Below, one piece after another: positions 42,752 to 50,965 of a stretch of 64,000 bases of DNA. Source of the DNA: Sphingobacterium nematocida (lineage in GTDB: Bacteria; Bacteroidota; Bacteroidia; Sphingobacteriales; Sphingobacteriaceae); contig NZ_FUZF01000008.1 of the NCBI RefSeq assembly GCF_900168125.1, forward strand, positions 109,304 through 173,303. The letters are read 5' to 3'. Positions within the stretch are counted from its first letter, which is position 1, and each line of letters begins with the position of its first letter. The notes under the pieces were generated by a model, which saw only the letters and a list, made by a program, of their open reading frames with translations, was not told where the DNA came from and did not search any database. Both the position numbers and the translations under genes were made by a program.

Positions 42752-43795
42752 ATGGAGATTGATGACGTTAAGATTTCGAGAAAGAAACCTATATTTTCTG
42801 TTGGACAGGGTTTGCTAAAATACCTGAAAATGTATCAACGGGATGCTCGATTACCCATTTCTTATTACGATTTACTGTATTTTCAAGAGACTGTCCCGGT
42901 AATGGATAAATATGGGAATGATACCTTTTGGGAAACACCTTTATACCCTCCTCATCTTCAGGAGCAGCTGTACGAAGGACTCAAAGTGGTTTACGCTGTA
43001 CTTAAGGCTTCCGGAAATACCCGTATTGTAGAACATAAAATCATTGATCGAATTGAGTACTGCGCCTTTGGAAATACAAAACCTTTCCGAATACGTATCG
43101 TGAATAGACTAAATGACGTGTATGATTACTTTTATGTAAAACAAGCCGATGCTTCCCGCATATACGGTCTTGAGTTGGAAGAAATCTTATCGCCTAATCA
43201 GGTCAATTATGTGTATGACAGAGATACATTAGTTGAAGAGCATATCGTCGGTATTCCTGGAGATGTCTTTAGCAAAGATCGGATTTTGACACCCGATTAC
43301 AATCAAACCCGGATAGCAAAGGAATTTGTCAAATTTAATGAGCGTTGTATTATCTCTTTATTAGGGGATATGAGGGCGTACAATTTTGTAATGCAGATAA
43401 CACCGGATTTTGATGATTTTCAATTCCGCATAAGAGCGATCGATTTTGATCAACAATTTTATGAAGGCAATCCAAAGGTATATATGCCTCAGTTTTTCAA
43501 AGAAAATCTTCCGTATGTTAAATTGTGTATGGAATATTTGAATGACAGAACGGTATTGCAATACCAACAGGAAGAACGTTCTTCCATTGTACACCGCGTT
43601 CGTAGCGAACGGCATCGTATCAAGGATTTAAGAGATGCTTCCAAATCGCAACAACTTTCCTCTACGGAGAATATCCAGCAATTGAGAGAAGGGTATGCCA
43701 AGTATTATGCAAATGAGAGTTATTTCAAGTGTGAGAGTATGACAGATATAGTAGAGCTTAATGTTAAGAATGTGATCCGCCAAGTGCAACTCTAG
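42752..43795 (+). CDS. Orphan protein with protein-kinase-like motifs
   Basis: 347 residues from ATG 42752; the frame opens at TTG 42743, but the ATG is the better start. No signal peptide or membrane helix. I do not know the family by name, but the order of motifs resembles a kinase-fold ATP site. YDYFYVKQADASRIYGLELEE (about 125-145) offers K130 and E143. DTLVEEHIVGIPGDVF (about 158-173) is hinge-like. LLGDMRAYNFVM (about 203-214) has the spacing of a catalytic loop, D206 to N211. RAIDFDQQF (about 228-236) offers a DFG/DFD-like metal site. The C-terminus (about 280-347) is charged and helical. The neighbours are the divergent Lrp gene and the convergent ruvC gene, whose stop overlaps it by 4 bases. 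Function unknown. Confidence 0.75.
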   Translation: MEIDDVKISRKKPIFSVGQGLLKYLKMYQRDARLPISYYDLLYFQETVPVMDKYGNDTFWETPLYPPHLQEQLYEGLKVVYAVLKASGNTRIVEHKIIDRIEYCAFGNTKPFRIRIVNRLNDVYDYFYVKQADASRIYGLELEEILSPNQVNYVYDRDTLVEEHIVGIPGDVFSKDRILTPDYNQTRIAKEFVKFNERCIISLLGDMRAYNFVMQITPDFDDFQFRIRAIDFDQQFYEGNPKVYMPQFFKENLPYVKLCMEYLNDRTVLQYQQEERSSIVHRVRSERHRIKDLRDASKSQQLSSTENIQQLREGYAKYYANESYFKCESMTDIVELNVKNVIRQVQL

Positions 43796-44355
43796 CGTAT
43801 CCGATCCTTATTATCTTTGATAAACGCGGACCAGTTGGAATAACTTTTACTTCCTGAGGTACTATTTTGTTGAAAAGAGTGACAGACAGCTACAGCAAGA
43901 CCATCGGTAGCATCTAGAAATTCAGGTGTCTCTTTAAAACCAAGTAAATTTTGGAGCATAGCAGCGACCTGCTCTTTGCTGGCACTTCCGTTTCCTGTTA
44001 CGGATTGCTTTATTTTTCGTGGAGCATATTCAAATATGGGAATGTCTTGGCTCAGCGCGGCAGCCATGGCTACCCCTTGTGCCCTACCGAGCTTGAGCAT
44101 CACTTGGATGTTTTTTCCGTAAAAAGGTGCTTCTAATGCGACACAATCAGGTTTGTATTCCTGAATCAGAGCTAAGGTTTTTTTAAATATCCGTTGTAGT
44201 TTAAGCCCGTGGTCATCAAGATGCCCCATTTTGATAACACCAAGGGATTCCAATGTTATTTTCTTGCCTACTTCTTTTATTATCCCGTAGCCTAATACGA
44301 TTGTTCCGGGATCTATCCCTAAAATAATTCGTTCTTTGGCTTTTTCTTTTTGCAT
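43792..44355 (-). CDS. ruvC: Crossover junction endodeoxyribonuclease RuvC
   Basis: 187 residues. It resolves Holliday junctions during recombination with RuvA and RuvB. Visible catalytic acids are D15 in ILGIDPGTIVLGYG, E73 in CVALEAPFYGKN, and the C-terminal acidic pair in FLDATDGLAVAVCH (about 147-160). The RuvC motif YAPRKIKQSVTGNGSASKEQVA (about 114-135) is intact. It lies tail-to-tail with the kinase-like gene, overlapping by 4 bases. No ruvA or ruvB is nearby. Confidence 0.95.
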   Translation of the reverse strand: MQKEKAKERIILGIDPGTIVLGYGIIKEVGKKITLESLGVIKMGHLDDHGLKLQRIFKKTLALIQEYKPDCVALEAPFYGKNIQVMLKLGRAQGVAMAAALSQDIPIFEYAPRKIKQSVTGNGSASKEQVAAMLQNLLGFKETPEFLDATDGLAVAVCHSFQQNSTSGSKSYSNWSAFIKDNKDRIR

Positions 44356-44448
44356 ATGCCAAAATTACGTAATTGCTGACTATCTTTTGTCGAGTATTGG
44401 CGTGTTTACATAAAATATGCTTAAAATTGTGCTTTCTAATTTTTTGAA

Positions 44449-45423
44449 TTGACAAAGGGACAGCGAAAATATATTAATTACGGCATCAAGTTCGGCATTG
44501 TTGGTCTAGCGATATGGTTTATTATTAGCAAGGTCAATAACCAACAAAATCTGTTTGAGTTTACATCATTGTTGAAGAGTATACCTACCGAAACAATGTA
44601 TATCACACTTTCGGTGGTTGTTTTTCTTATGTTGTGCAATTGGTTTTTAGAGGTGGTGAAATGGCGGTATTTAAGTCAAGGGTTAGAACAATTAAGTTAT
44701 TGGAAGGCAATTCAATCGGTATTTTGCGGACTGACCTGGGCTATATTCACCCCAAATAGAATAGGCGAGTATGGTGGACGAGTATTATTGCTACAGCCTC
44801 AAAATCGTGCACGAGGAGCTGTGTTGATGGGGGTAGGGCTCTTTGCTCAATTGGTTTTGACCAGTTTTTTTGGGGCGCTGAGTATTGCATGGTTTATTAC
44901 CGTTTTTATAGACACTCCCACTTCAGTAATCTTTTCGATATGGATGATTGCCATAATTTATGCGTTTGCGTTTCTTTTGTTGTATTTCAACGTACACTGG
45001 GTCGATCAGCTCGTGGCTCGCGTGAAGTGGTTGCGTAAGGTGAGTCCATTCTTTTCGATACTCAAAGATGTTAGTTCCAAGGATCTTCTTTATGTTCTAC
45101 TTCTTTCTCTGGCAAGGTTTATTATTTTTACCTCGCAATATGTAATACTGATGGTCGTCATTTTGCCCGAAATACCACTGGTATCTATGATTTTAATGAT
45201 TTTTATTCTTTTCTTTGTGCAAGCAGCTGTACCGTCATTGGATATATTTGACTTCAGTGTTCGTAGTTTTGTTGCTAGCAATCTCTATAGTTATGTCACC
45301 ACACAAGAAATCGCGGTTATGGCTATCGTTTCTTGTATCTGGTTTGTTAACTTGATTTTGCCCGCTATTATTGGTTCTTTTTTTGTACTGAATGTTAATT
45401 ATTTAAGTGATAATAATTCTTAA
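44449..45423 (+). CDS. Flippase-like integral membrane protein (UPF0104/AglD family)
   Basis: 324 residues, about eight membrane helices, of the lysylphosphatidylglycerol-synthase transmembrane family. RIGEYGGRVLLL (about 103-114) matches the conserved region of that family. The start is TTG 44449: the frame has a TAA at 44437, and no ATG occurs before the first helix, so a TTG start is forced if the gene is intact. The next gene, a glycosyltransferase, overlaps its end by 17 bases with a GTG start. The coupled pair suggests a lipid- or polyisoprenol-linked sugar pathway, with this protein as the membrane partner. Substrate unknown. Confidence 0.82.
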   Translation: MTKGQRKYINYGIKFGIVGLAIWFIISKVNNQQNLFEFTSLLKSIPTETMYITLSVVVFLMLCNWFLEVVKWRYLSQGLEQLSYWKAIQSVFCGLTWAIFTPNRIGEYGGRVLLLQPQNRARGAVLMGVGLFAQLVLTSFFGALSIAWFITVFIDTPTSVIFSIWMIAIIYAFAFLLLYFNVHWVDQLVARVKWLRKVSPFFSILKDVSSKDLLYVLLLSLARFIIFTSQYVILMVVILPEIPLVSMILMIFILFFVQAAVPSLDIFDFSVRSFVASNLYSYVTTQEIAVMAIVSCIWFVNLILPAIIGSFFVLNVNYLSDNNS

Positions 45424-46537
45424 TTCCGCTCTCGTTTTTTGTGCTATAATTTACGTCTCTCTCGTCCTTTACATGCGTAAAGGTTGGTCGCGCATCCCTT
45501 ATTTTGAACAGAATAAAATAATTCAAGAAAAAATTTCTGTGCTGATTGCAGCACGAAATGAAGAGGAAAATATCGCACGGACTATAGAGTGTGTATTAAG
45601 TCAAGATTTTCCAACAGAAAGTTTAGAACTTATTATTGTAGATGATCACTCCATTGATAGGACTGCCGATATCGTACGTTCATATTCGGATAGAGGAGTT
45701 AAGCTTTTGCAACTTTCTGTTGGGGATAAGTTGAATTCCTACAAAAAGTATGCGATTACCAAAGCTATCGAGATGTCTACCGGCGATATCATCGTGACGA
45801 CAGATGCAGATTGTCGGATGGGTAAAAACTGGTTGAAAACCATAGCGCAGTATTTTGAGACGAATAAGAGCTACTTGGTATCATCGCCAGTGATGTATTC
45901 TGAAGAAAAGACGCATTTTGAAGAATTACAGACATTAGAATTTATGTACCTTATTGGTTTGGGTGCAGCAGGTATAGGTAATGGCTCTCCAACAACCTGT
46001 AATGGGGCAAATCTTGCTTACAAAAAAGCCGTTTTCTATGAAATGGACGGATTTAAAGGCATTGAGAATCTGGCTTCGGGTGATGATGAACTTTTCTTGC
46101 ACAAAGTGGCTGCAAAGTATGCCGACCGTATAGGATTTTGCAAATCTACAGAAGCAATTGTATATACCGATGCTAAACCTGATTTAAAGTCCTTCATTAG
46201 TCAACGTAAGCGTTGGGCTTCAAAGAGCACTAAATACAAAGATAAGAAGGTTGTAGCCCTTGGTGTGAGTATTTGGGCATTCAATTTAGCCCTTTTGGTA
46301 TCATTGTTTGCTTTTTTCTTACGGTTGCCCGAATTTAATTGGATTTTGCTGACAGCTTTTGGGCTAAAGATTATTGTCGAATTTATTTTTATGGCACCAA
46401 TAACCTCATTTATGAAGCGAAGGGATCTCTTAAAGTATGTGCCTATCTTATCTATTGTGCATAGTTTCTATATCGTATATATCGGTATCGCAGGTAATAC
46501 TGGTAAATACGATTGGAAAGGGAGACAGGTAAATTAA
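45407..46537 (+). CDS. Glycosyltransferase family 2 with C-terminal membrane helices
   Basis: 376 residues. The GTG start at 45407 lies inside the upstream gene (17-base overlap). One N-terminal helix (about 2-22) anchors the GT2 domain. It shows SVLIAARNEEENIARTIECVL (about 44-64), VDDHSIDRTADIV (about 77-89), the DxD motif TTDADCRM (about 127-134) and the acceptor segment QRKRWASKSTKYKD (about 265-278, the QxxRW motif of processive GT2 enzymes). Three C-terminal helices follow. It transfers a sugar from a nucleotide sugar to a membrane-bound acceptor. Coupled to the flippase-like gene. Confidence 0.9.
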   Translation: MIIILNSALVFCAIIYVSLVLYMRKGWSRIPYFEQNKIIQEKISVLIAARNEEENIARTIECVLSQDFPTESLELIIVDDHSIDRTADIVRSYSDRGVKLLQLSVGDKLNSYKKYAITKAIEMSTGDIIVTTDADCRMGKNWLKTIAQYFETNKSYLVSSPVMYSEEKTHFEELQTLEFMYLIGLGAAGIGNGSPTTCNGANLAYKKAVFYEMDGFKGIENLASGDDELFLHKVAAKYADRIGFCKSTEAIVYTDAKPDLKSFISQRKRWASKSTKYKDKKVVALGVSIWAFNLALLVSLFAFFLRLPEFNWILLTAFGLKIIVEFIFMAPITSFMKRRDLLKYVPILSIVHSFYIVYIGIAGNTGKYDWKGRQVN

Positions 46538-47271
46538 TTTTCTACTTTTTCCCTTATCCTATCTTCCGCCTTTTTAACAATTTCTTCTGCTGTTAATCCC
46601 TCTGTTTGGATAGGCGCTAACACCTCCCAAGACATGTTAGTGAATGGTTGCAGCGGAAACATGCCGTATTGAACCATTTGATAAGAACCTTTAATAGCTA
46701 TCGGTACAATTAATGCATTTGGATTTTTCTTTAATAACGTAGCAATTCCACCGACAGAAAAGCTTTTCATTTTACCGGTCTTGGTACGGGTTCCCTCTGG
46801 GAATATCACGGCTGACCAATTCTTTTGCTTCATATTGTTCGCCAGCTTTAATATTTCAGAAATCGACTGTTTGGAATCTTTTCTGTCGATATTGGCAGCA
46901 CCTCCATGAAGCAAGTTGAAGGAAATACTCGGAATTCCAGCCTGGGCAAGTTCGATTTTTGAAATAAACTTAGCATGATATTCCCTCAAATGATATATCA
47001 TCGCCGGTATATCGAACATACTCTGATGATTTGCTACGAAGATAATCGGTACTCCTTTAGGTAGTTTCTCCTGTCCGGTGAATCGTACACTATTAAACAA
47101 TGTATAATTGCAGGCTGTCAGGAAAAAGTTCAAAATATCAACACTCTTTTTATGGGCGGAATAACCACCGATCTTAAGGCATAGCCATTGAATTGGATGG
47201 AAGATTAAAAGTAATACTGAAAAACAGATATAGAAAATAGGTGTGAGGAAATATCCAATAATTTTTTTCAT
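46534..47271 (-). CDS. 1-acyl-sn-glycerol-3-phosphate acyltransferase (PlsC family)
   Basis: 245 residues with N-terminal membrane helices (about 5-32). The four acyltransferase blocks are present: VANHQSMFDIPAM (about 79-91, NHxxxxD), the acyl-acceptor segment, VIFPEGTRTKTG (about 155-166) and NALIVPIAIKGSY (about 180-192). It makes phosphatidic acid from lysophosphatidic acid at the inner membrane, feeding phospholipid synthesis. The stop codon overlaps the convergent glycosyltransferase by 4 bases. Other members of the family acylate different lipids, so exact specificity is inferred. Confidence 0.9.
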   Translation of the reverse strand: MKKIIGYFLTPIFYICFSVLLLIFHPIQWLCLKIGGYSAHKKSVDILNFFLTACNYTLFNSVRFTGQEKLPKGVPIIFVANHQSMFDIPAMIYHLREYHAKFISKIELAQAGIPSISFNLLHGGAANIDRKDSKQSISEILKLANNMKQKNWSAVIFPEGTRTKTGKMKSFSVGGIATLLKKNPNALIVPIAIKGSYQMVQYGMFPLQPFTNMSWEVLAPIQTEGLTAEEIVKKAEDRIREKVEN

Positions 47272-47468
47272 ACAAAAAGTAAAGCAGCAAACTTAGATAA
47301 ATTACAGCTTATATGCAATAATCAAAAGACTCTAATTAACTAGTTTACTTGATGATTGTTGATGTAAATGTTTAAAATGTCAAATAAAACTTTAATTATA
47401 TTAAGTATTGTATTGATAATGTTTATATATTTGTTCTTAATGTTCATTGTTTAATACAATTTATTAAT

Positions 47469-47741
47469 ATGAAATTACCTATACGATGTCCAAGTTGTGA
47501 AGACAAGTTACAAGTTGCGAACCTCCATTGTTCCAATTGTGGTACGACAGTTTCAGGTGCTTACGAGCTACCTGTATTCATGCAGTTGGATGCTGAGGAG
47601 CAGGGGTTTGTTTTGGAGTTTCTGCTCAGTTCCGGTAGTATCAAAGATATGGCCAGTAAGCTTGGTAAAAGTTATCCTACAGTCCGAAATAGACTGGATG
47701 ATTTAATATTAAAAATAAAAGCATTTCAAGATGAAAAATAA
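47469..47741 (+). CDS. DUF2089 family protein
   Basis: 90 residues. The N-terminal zinc ribbon has CPSC at 8-11 and CSNCG at about 20-24. A helix-turn-helix-like half follows: FVLEFLLSSGSIKDMASKLGKSYPTVRNRLDDLI (about 48-81). This is the DUF2089 layout, a small presumed transcription factor in Bacteroidota and Firmicutes. It is first gene in a tight run of four (overlaps of 11 and 14 bases, then a 4-base gap) with two small membrane proteins and an alpha/beta hydrolase, so it probably regulates its own operon. Confidence 0.85.
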   Translation: MKLPIRCPSCEDKLQVANLHCSNCGTTVSGAYELPVFMQLDAEEQGFVLEFLLSSGSIKDMASKLGKSYPTVRNRLDDLILKIKAFQDEK

Positions 47742-48207
47742 AGTTGAAACATTTAAGGAGAAGCAAAGTTTTTTGACACGTTGGTTAATGATTCTGCTTT
47801 CTTTCGTCATGTTATATATTGCTTACGATGCCTATCAACAGTATCAAACAACTGGAATAAAGGGATTATCTGTGGGGCTATGTATTATGTTACCTGTCTT
47901 TTTGTTTTTTATGTTTAGTCAGCTTTGTACAACAATAGACGATGAAGGCATTACGATTACTTTTATTCCATTCGCATGGCGCAGACGTTGGTATTGGAGT
48001 AGTATGGCAAAAGTCTATGTTCGGAGATATGATTGGATGGAATTTGGCGGTTGGGGGTATCGATTGGGCAATGGTGGAATAGCATACAGCACAAAAGGAA
48101 GATACGGGATCCAGTTAGAACTTAAGAATGGACGAAAAATCTTGATTGGTACACAAAAGCCCGAAGAAGTAGAAAAATTATTGCCTAAAATAAATGAAAA
48201 TGACTAA
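47731..48207 (+). CDS. Small membrane protein with a PH-like C-terminal domain
   Basis: 158 residues. Two helices (about 15-32 and 47-66) precede a soluble beta-rich part: TIDDEGITITFIPFAWRRRWYWSSMAKVYVRRYDW, then GIQLELKNGRKILIGTQKPEEVEKLL. This is the pattern of bacterial PH-domain (bPH) membrane proteins. It starts inside the DUF2089 gene (11-base overlap). No function is known; membrane sensing or anchoring in a DUF2089 system is inference. Confidence 0.7.
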   Translation: MKNKVETFKEKQSFLTRWLMILLSFVMLYIAYDAYQQYQTTGIKGLSVGLCIMLPVFLFFMFSQLCTTIDDEGITITFIPFAWRRRWYWSSMAKVYVRRYDWMEFGGWGYRLGNGGIAYSTKGRYGIQLELKNGRKILIGTQKPEEVEKLLPKINEND

Positions 48208-48784
48208 AACTGTATTAAATCCCTTTGAAAATTTTACGGAAATAAAGCTCCTCTTGGTCAGTTTGTTTGGTTTTTTGTTGGCTTGGCTTGCAACGTACTA
48301 CAGCGATACCATGTTGCTGGGCTCGTTAAAAGTAATCAACGTAAAACCAAAAGAGTGGTATATCGCTTTGTATAACCTTTCGATCACCATTGTAATAAAT
48401 ACATTGACGCTATATTTTTTTGCGCTACTTCGCTACCGGAAAACACGTTTGATCGATGTGTTCAATGCAGTAGGTATAGCGCATTTAGCGATGTATCTGT
48501 TGCTTGTTGTAAGTGCGATTCCCAGTGTAACTGATTTTTTGAAATCAATGGAGTTTTTAGTTTTAGATCATATGGATAATCCCGCTTCTCTACCCAAAGA
48601 TAAAATACTATTGATGCTTGTTTTTGGCGTGTTCTCTATAGGGTGTTTGGTGCTTTTTTTTACGATACTCGTTAAGGGAATGAAAATTGCAATAAATAGT
48701 AAAAAAGGGTCGGATACTATCGCGATAGTTTTGTTAATCCTGATTTGGAATACCGTATTACAGTTTTTAAATATATATCAATAA
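48194..48784 (+). CDS. Yip1-like multi-pass membrane protein
   Basis: 196 residues with five hydrophobic helices (about 18-38, 58-80, 93-115, 140-160, 175-193) in the order of Yip1/YIP1-type proteins. NPFENFTEIKLLLVSLFGFLLAW opens the protein. It overlaps the PH-like gene by 14 bases and is followed 4 bases later by an alpha/beta hydrolase gene. No catalytic motif. Function unknown; its place in the DUF2089 run suggests a membrane complex with the PH-like protein. Confidence 0.65.
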   Translation: MKMTKTVLNPFENFTEIKLLLVSLFGFLLAWLATYYSDTMLLGSLKVINVKPKEWYIALYNLSITIVINTLTLYFFALLRYRKTRLIDVFNAVGIAHLAMYLLLVVSAIPSVTDFLKSMEFLVLDHMDNPASLPKDKILLMLVFGVFSIGCLVLFFTILVKGMKIAINSKKGSDTIAIVLLILIWNTVLQFLNIYQ

Positions 48785-48788
48785 GTTA

Positions 48789-50153
48789 ATGAAGGGATTT
48801 GTTATTTTATGCATTCTGTTTTTCCAGTCTTGTATAGGTTTTTCGCAGACTTATGAAGGGAGTTGGCAAGGAGATCTGCGTTTTGGGAGTGCCACACTAC
48901 CTTTTATTTTGAATCTACATCAGTCTGATGGCCAGTGGAAGGTGACAGCAGATAGTCCCAAACAGGGAGTTAGCGGAATTTCTGGCGATATCAATGTCAA
49001 GGGGGATTCGCTATTTGTTCGTTTACAAGGTGGGATAAAGGTTATAGGCCGATTGTTGGGATCTGATAGCATTAAAGCTACTTTTGCCCAAAATGGAGTT
49101 GAATTACCCCTTACTCTTGTTCGAAAAAATGGGACAACTAAAACTTTAAAAGCATTGAAGCGCCCACAAGAGCCCATACCTCCTTACAGCTATGATACAT
49201 TGGATGTTGAATTTAAAAATGATTATGATAAAATAACACTGGCCGGTACGCTGACTTTGCCGAAGAAAGCTGGACGTTATCCTGCGGTTGTGTTGTTGAC
49301 AGGATCGGGACCCCAAAACAGAAATGAAGCACTTTTTGGACACGAACCATTCAAAGTGTTGGCCGATTATTTAACAAAACAGGGGATTGTAGTATTGCGT
49401 TATGACGATCGCGGAGTAGGGAAGAGTACAGGTCTATTTGAAACAAGCACGATCGAAAATTTTAGTAAAGATGCTATTGCTGCACTAGCATTTTTGAAAA
49501 AGCAAAAGCAGGTTGATGCCCGAAAGATTGGCGTCATAGGGCATAGTGAGGGGGGATTGATCGCAGAATTGCTTGCTGGACAAGGCTTGCCTGATTTATC
49601 TTTTATTGTATCCTTAGCAGGGCCAGCTATTGCTATCAATGATCTTATGGTTGCACAACTGTATGCGATAGGAAAGGCGAATGGAATGTCCGATTTTAAC
49701 CTAGAAGTAGCTAAGCAAATCAATGTAAAGAACTTTGAGGTGGTGAAGGGAGCTTTAGATACAAAAACTGCCTATGAGACATTAATGAAGAATTTGGGTA
49801 TTACCTCTGAAAATAAACAAAATGCCCAAATGCGCACAGAATTAATGACTATGTTGGCCCCTGCTTATCGTTATTTTCTGCGTATAGAACCCGAAAAATA
49901 TATACGTAAAATTAATGTGCCGGTTTTTGCGGCCTTTGGGTCTTTGGATGTTCAGGTACCTGCTGACATTAATCTAAAAAGTCTGTTTGATCTCTTGCCT
50001 AAGAACAAGAAAAATATATTGAAAGAGTACGACGGGTTGAATCATCTGTTTCAAAAAGCTAAAACGGGGCGTGTGGATGAATATGTTGAGATAGAAGAAA
50101 CGATGAATATACAGGTATTGCAGGATATAGCAGTGTGGATAAAACGTTTATAA
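48789..50153 (+). CDS. Exported alpha/beta hydrolase
   Basis: 454 residues. A signal peptide (about 1-19, KGFVILCILFFQSCIGFSQ; the Cys could also be a lipobox) is followed by a beta-sandwich (about 20-120) and an alpha/beta hydrolase domain. It shows PAVVLLTGSGPQNRNE (oxyanion region), YDDRGVGKSTG (about 206-216) and the nucleophile in VIGHSEGGLIAEL (about 248-260, GHSEGG). The acid and His lie in the C-terminal part, with His in DGLNHLFQ (about 417-424). This is the domain pattern of many Bacteroidota secreted esterase/peptidase-like proteins. Substrate unknown. Last gene of the DUF2089 run. Confidence 0.88.
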   Translation: MKGFVILCILFFQSCIGFSQTYEGSWQGDLRFGSATLPFILNLHQSDGQWKVTADSPKQGVSGISGDINVKGDSLFVRLQGGIKVIGRLLGSDSIKATFAQNGVELPLTLVRKNGTTKTLKALKRPQEPIPPYSYDTLDVEFKNDYDKITLAGTLTLPKKAGRYPAVVLLTGSGPQNRNEALFGHEPFKVLADYLTKQGIVVLRYDDRGVGKSTGLFETSTIENFSKDAIAALAFLKKQKQVDARKIGVIGHSEGGLIAELLAGQGLPDLSFIVSLAGPAIAINDLMVAQLYAIGKANGMSDFNLEVAKQINVKNFEVVKGALDTKTAYETLMKNLGITSENKQNAQMRTELMTMLAPAYRYFLRIEPEKYIRKINVPVFAAFGSLDVQVPADINLKSLFDLLPKNKKNILKEYDGLNHLFQKAKTGRVDEYVEIEETMNIQVLQDIAVWIKRL

Positions 50154-50195
50154 AACTTTCATGATGCCTCTAGATCACCAACAGGCATGAAAGTT
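50154..50195 (+). terminator. Weak hairpin after the hydrolase gene
   Basis: AACTTTCATGATGCCT and AGGCATGAAAGTT can pair except for a 3-base bulge. There is no T-tract, so this may be a transcript-stabilising stem rather than a true terminator; a stronger one follows at 50230. Confidence 0.5.
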
Positions 50196-50229
50196 CTTGA
50201 TGTCCATTAAATACGAACACTTTCAGAAA

Positions 50230-50256
50230 AAAAAGGAGCTTTTAAAGCTCCTTTTT
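50230..50256. terminator. Bidirectional terminator of hydrolase and SDR genes
   Basis: AAAAAGGAGCTTTTAAAGCTCCTTTTT: GAGC/GCTC-centred stem with A- and T-runs. It overlaps the SDR stop codon at 50255-50257 and lies between convergent genes. Confidence 0.85.
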
Positions 50257-50965
50257 ATGGTGTTGTATTTGCTACCGGGAGTATTTTTCCATTATAGTAT
50301 TTTGCGCCATTTTGGGCAAATTCAGCTACATAGCGTCCCATTTCAAAAGCTAAGGTTCCTGCTTCAGCATCAGGGAAGGCTGCTTCAAACATCTCCGTTT
50401 GTGAAGAACCCAATGCAAGACAATTAACCTTAATTCCTTTTTCTTTAAACTCTTCTGCAAGACACTCTGTCAATACTGCGAGTGCTGCTTTGCTGCTAGA
50501 ATAAGCGCTCAAGCCTGGGAATTTTGCAGATCCTTGAAAACCACCCATGCTACTGATATTTACAATATGCCCCCCATCGGTCATCAAAGGGACAACATGT
50601 TTGATCATATTTATATGACCCAATAAATTGCTCTGCAGCATTTGTGCAAAGTCTTCGGCAGAACTCTCTAAAAATGGTTTGTTAATTAATGCACCAGCAT
50701 TATTGATTAGTATGTCGACTTTTTCAAACTTCGATTTTATAAACGGAACCAAAGACTCGGAGTAATTATCATACACAATGTCAAATTGTGCAGGATATAG
50801 TTTCCCCCCATCGTGATTTAAAGACGAAGCAATTTCATGCAGCTTACGTAATTTATCTGCAGATCGAGCCAGCGCGATTACATTATTTTCTTTTTTTGCA
50901 GTGAGGTCTAGTACCGCTTCAAAGCCGATACCACTACTGGCACCTGTAATTATAATATTTGCCAT
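50255..50965 (-). CDS. SDR family NAD(P)-dependent oxidoreductase
   Basis: 236 residues, classical SDR. The cofactor loop TGASSGIG is at about 7-14, NNAGAL near 88-93, and the active-site Ser in ISSMGG near 138 precedes SAYSSSKAALAVL (about 154-166), which carries the Tyr-Lys pair. It is cytoplasmic and reduces or oxidises a small alcohol or ketone; the substrate cannot be read. It starts one base before the end of the flippase-like gene, so the two are translationally coupled, which may tie it to envelope lipid or sugar modification. Confidence 0.88.
   Translation of the reverse strand: MANIIITGASSGIGFEAVLDLTAKKENNVIALARSADKLRKLHEIASSLNHDGGKLYPAQFDIVYDNYSESLVPFIKSKFEKVDILINNAGALINKPFLESSAEDFAQMLQSNLLGHINMIKHVVPLMTDGGHIVNISSMGGFQGSAKFPGLSAYSSSKAALAVLTECLAEEFKEKGIKVNCLALGSSQTEMFEAAFPDAEAGTLAFEMGRYVAEFAQNGAKYYNGKILPVANTTP

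Noticed and set aside
44449..44451. TTG start of the flippase-like gene as a sign of truncation
   Set aside because: The first membrane helix follows at the normal distance and the downstream overlap is tight, so a non-ATG start is more likely than a lost N-terminus.
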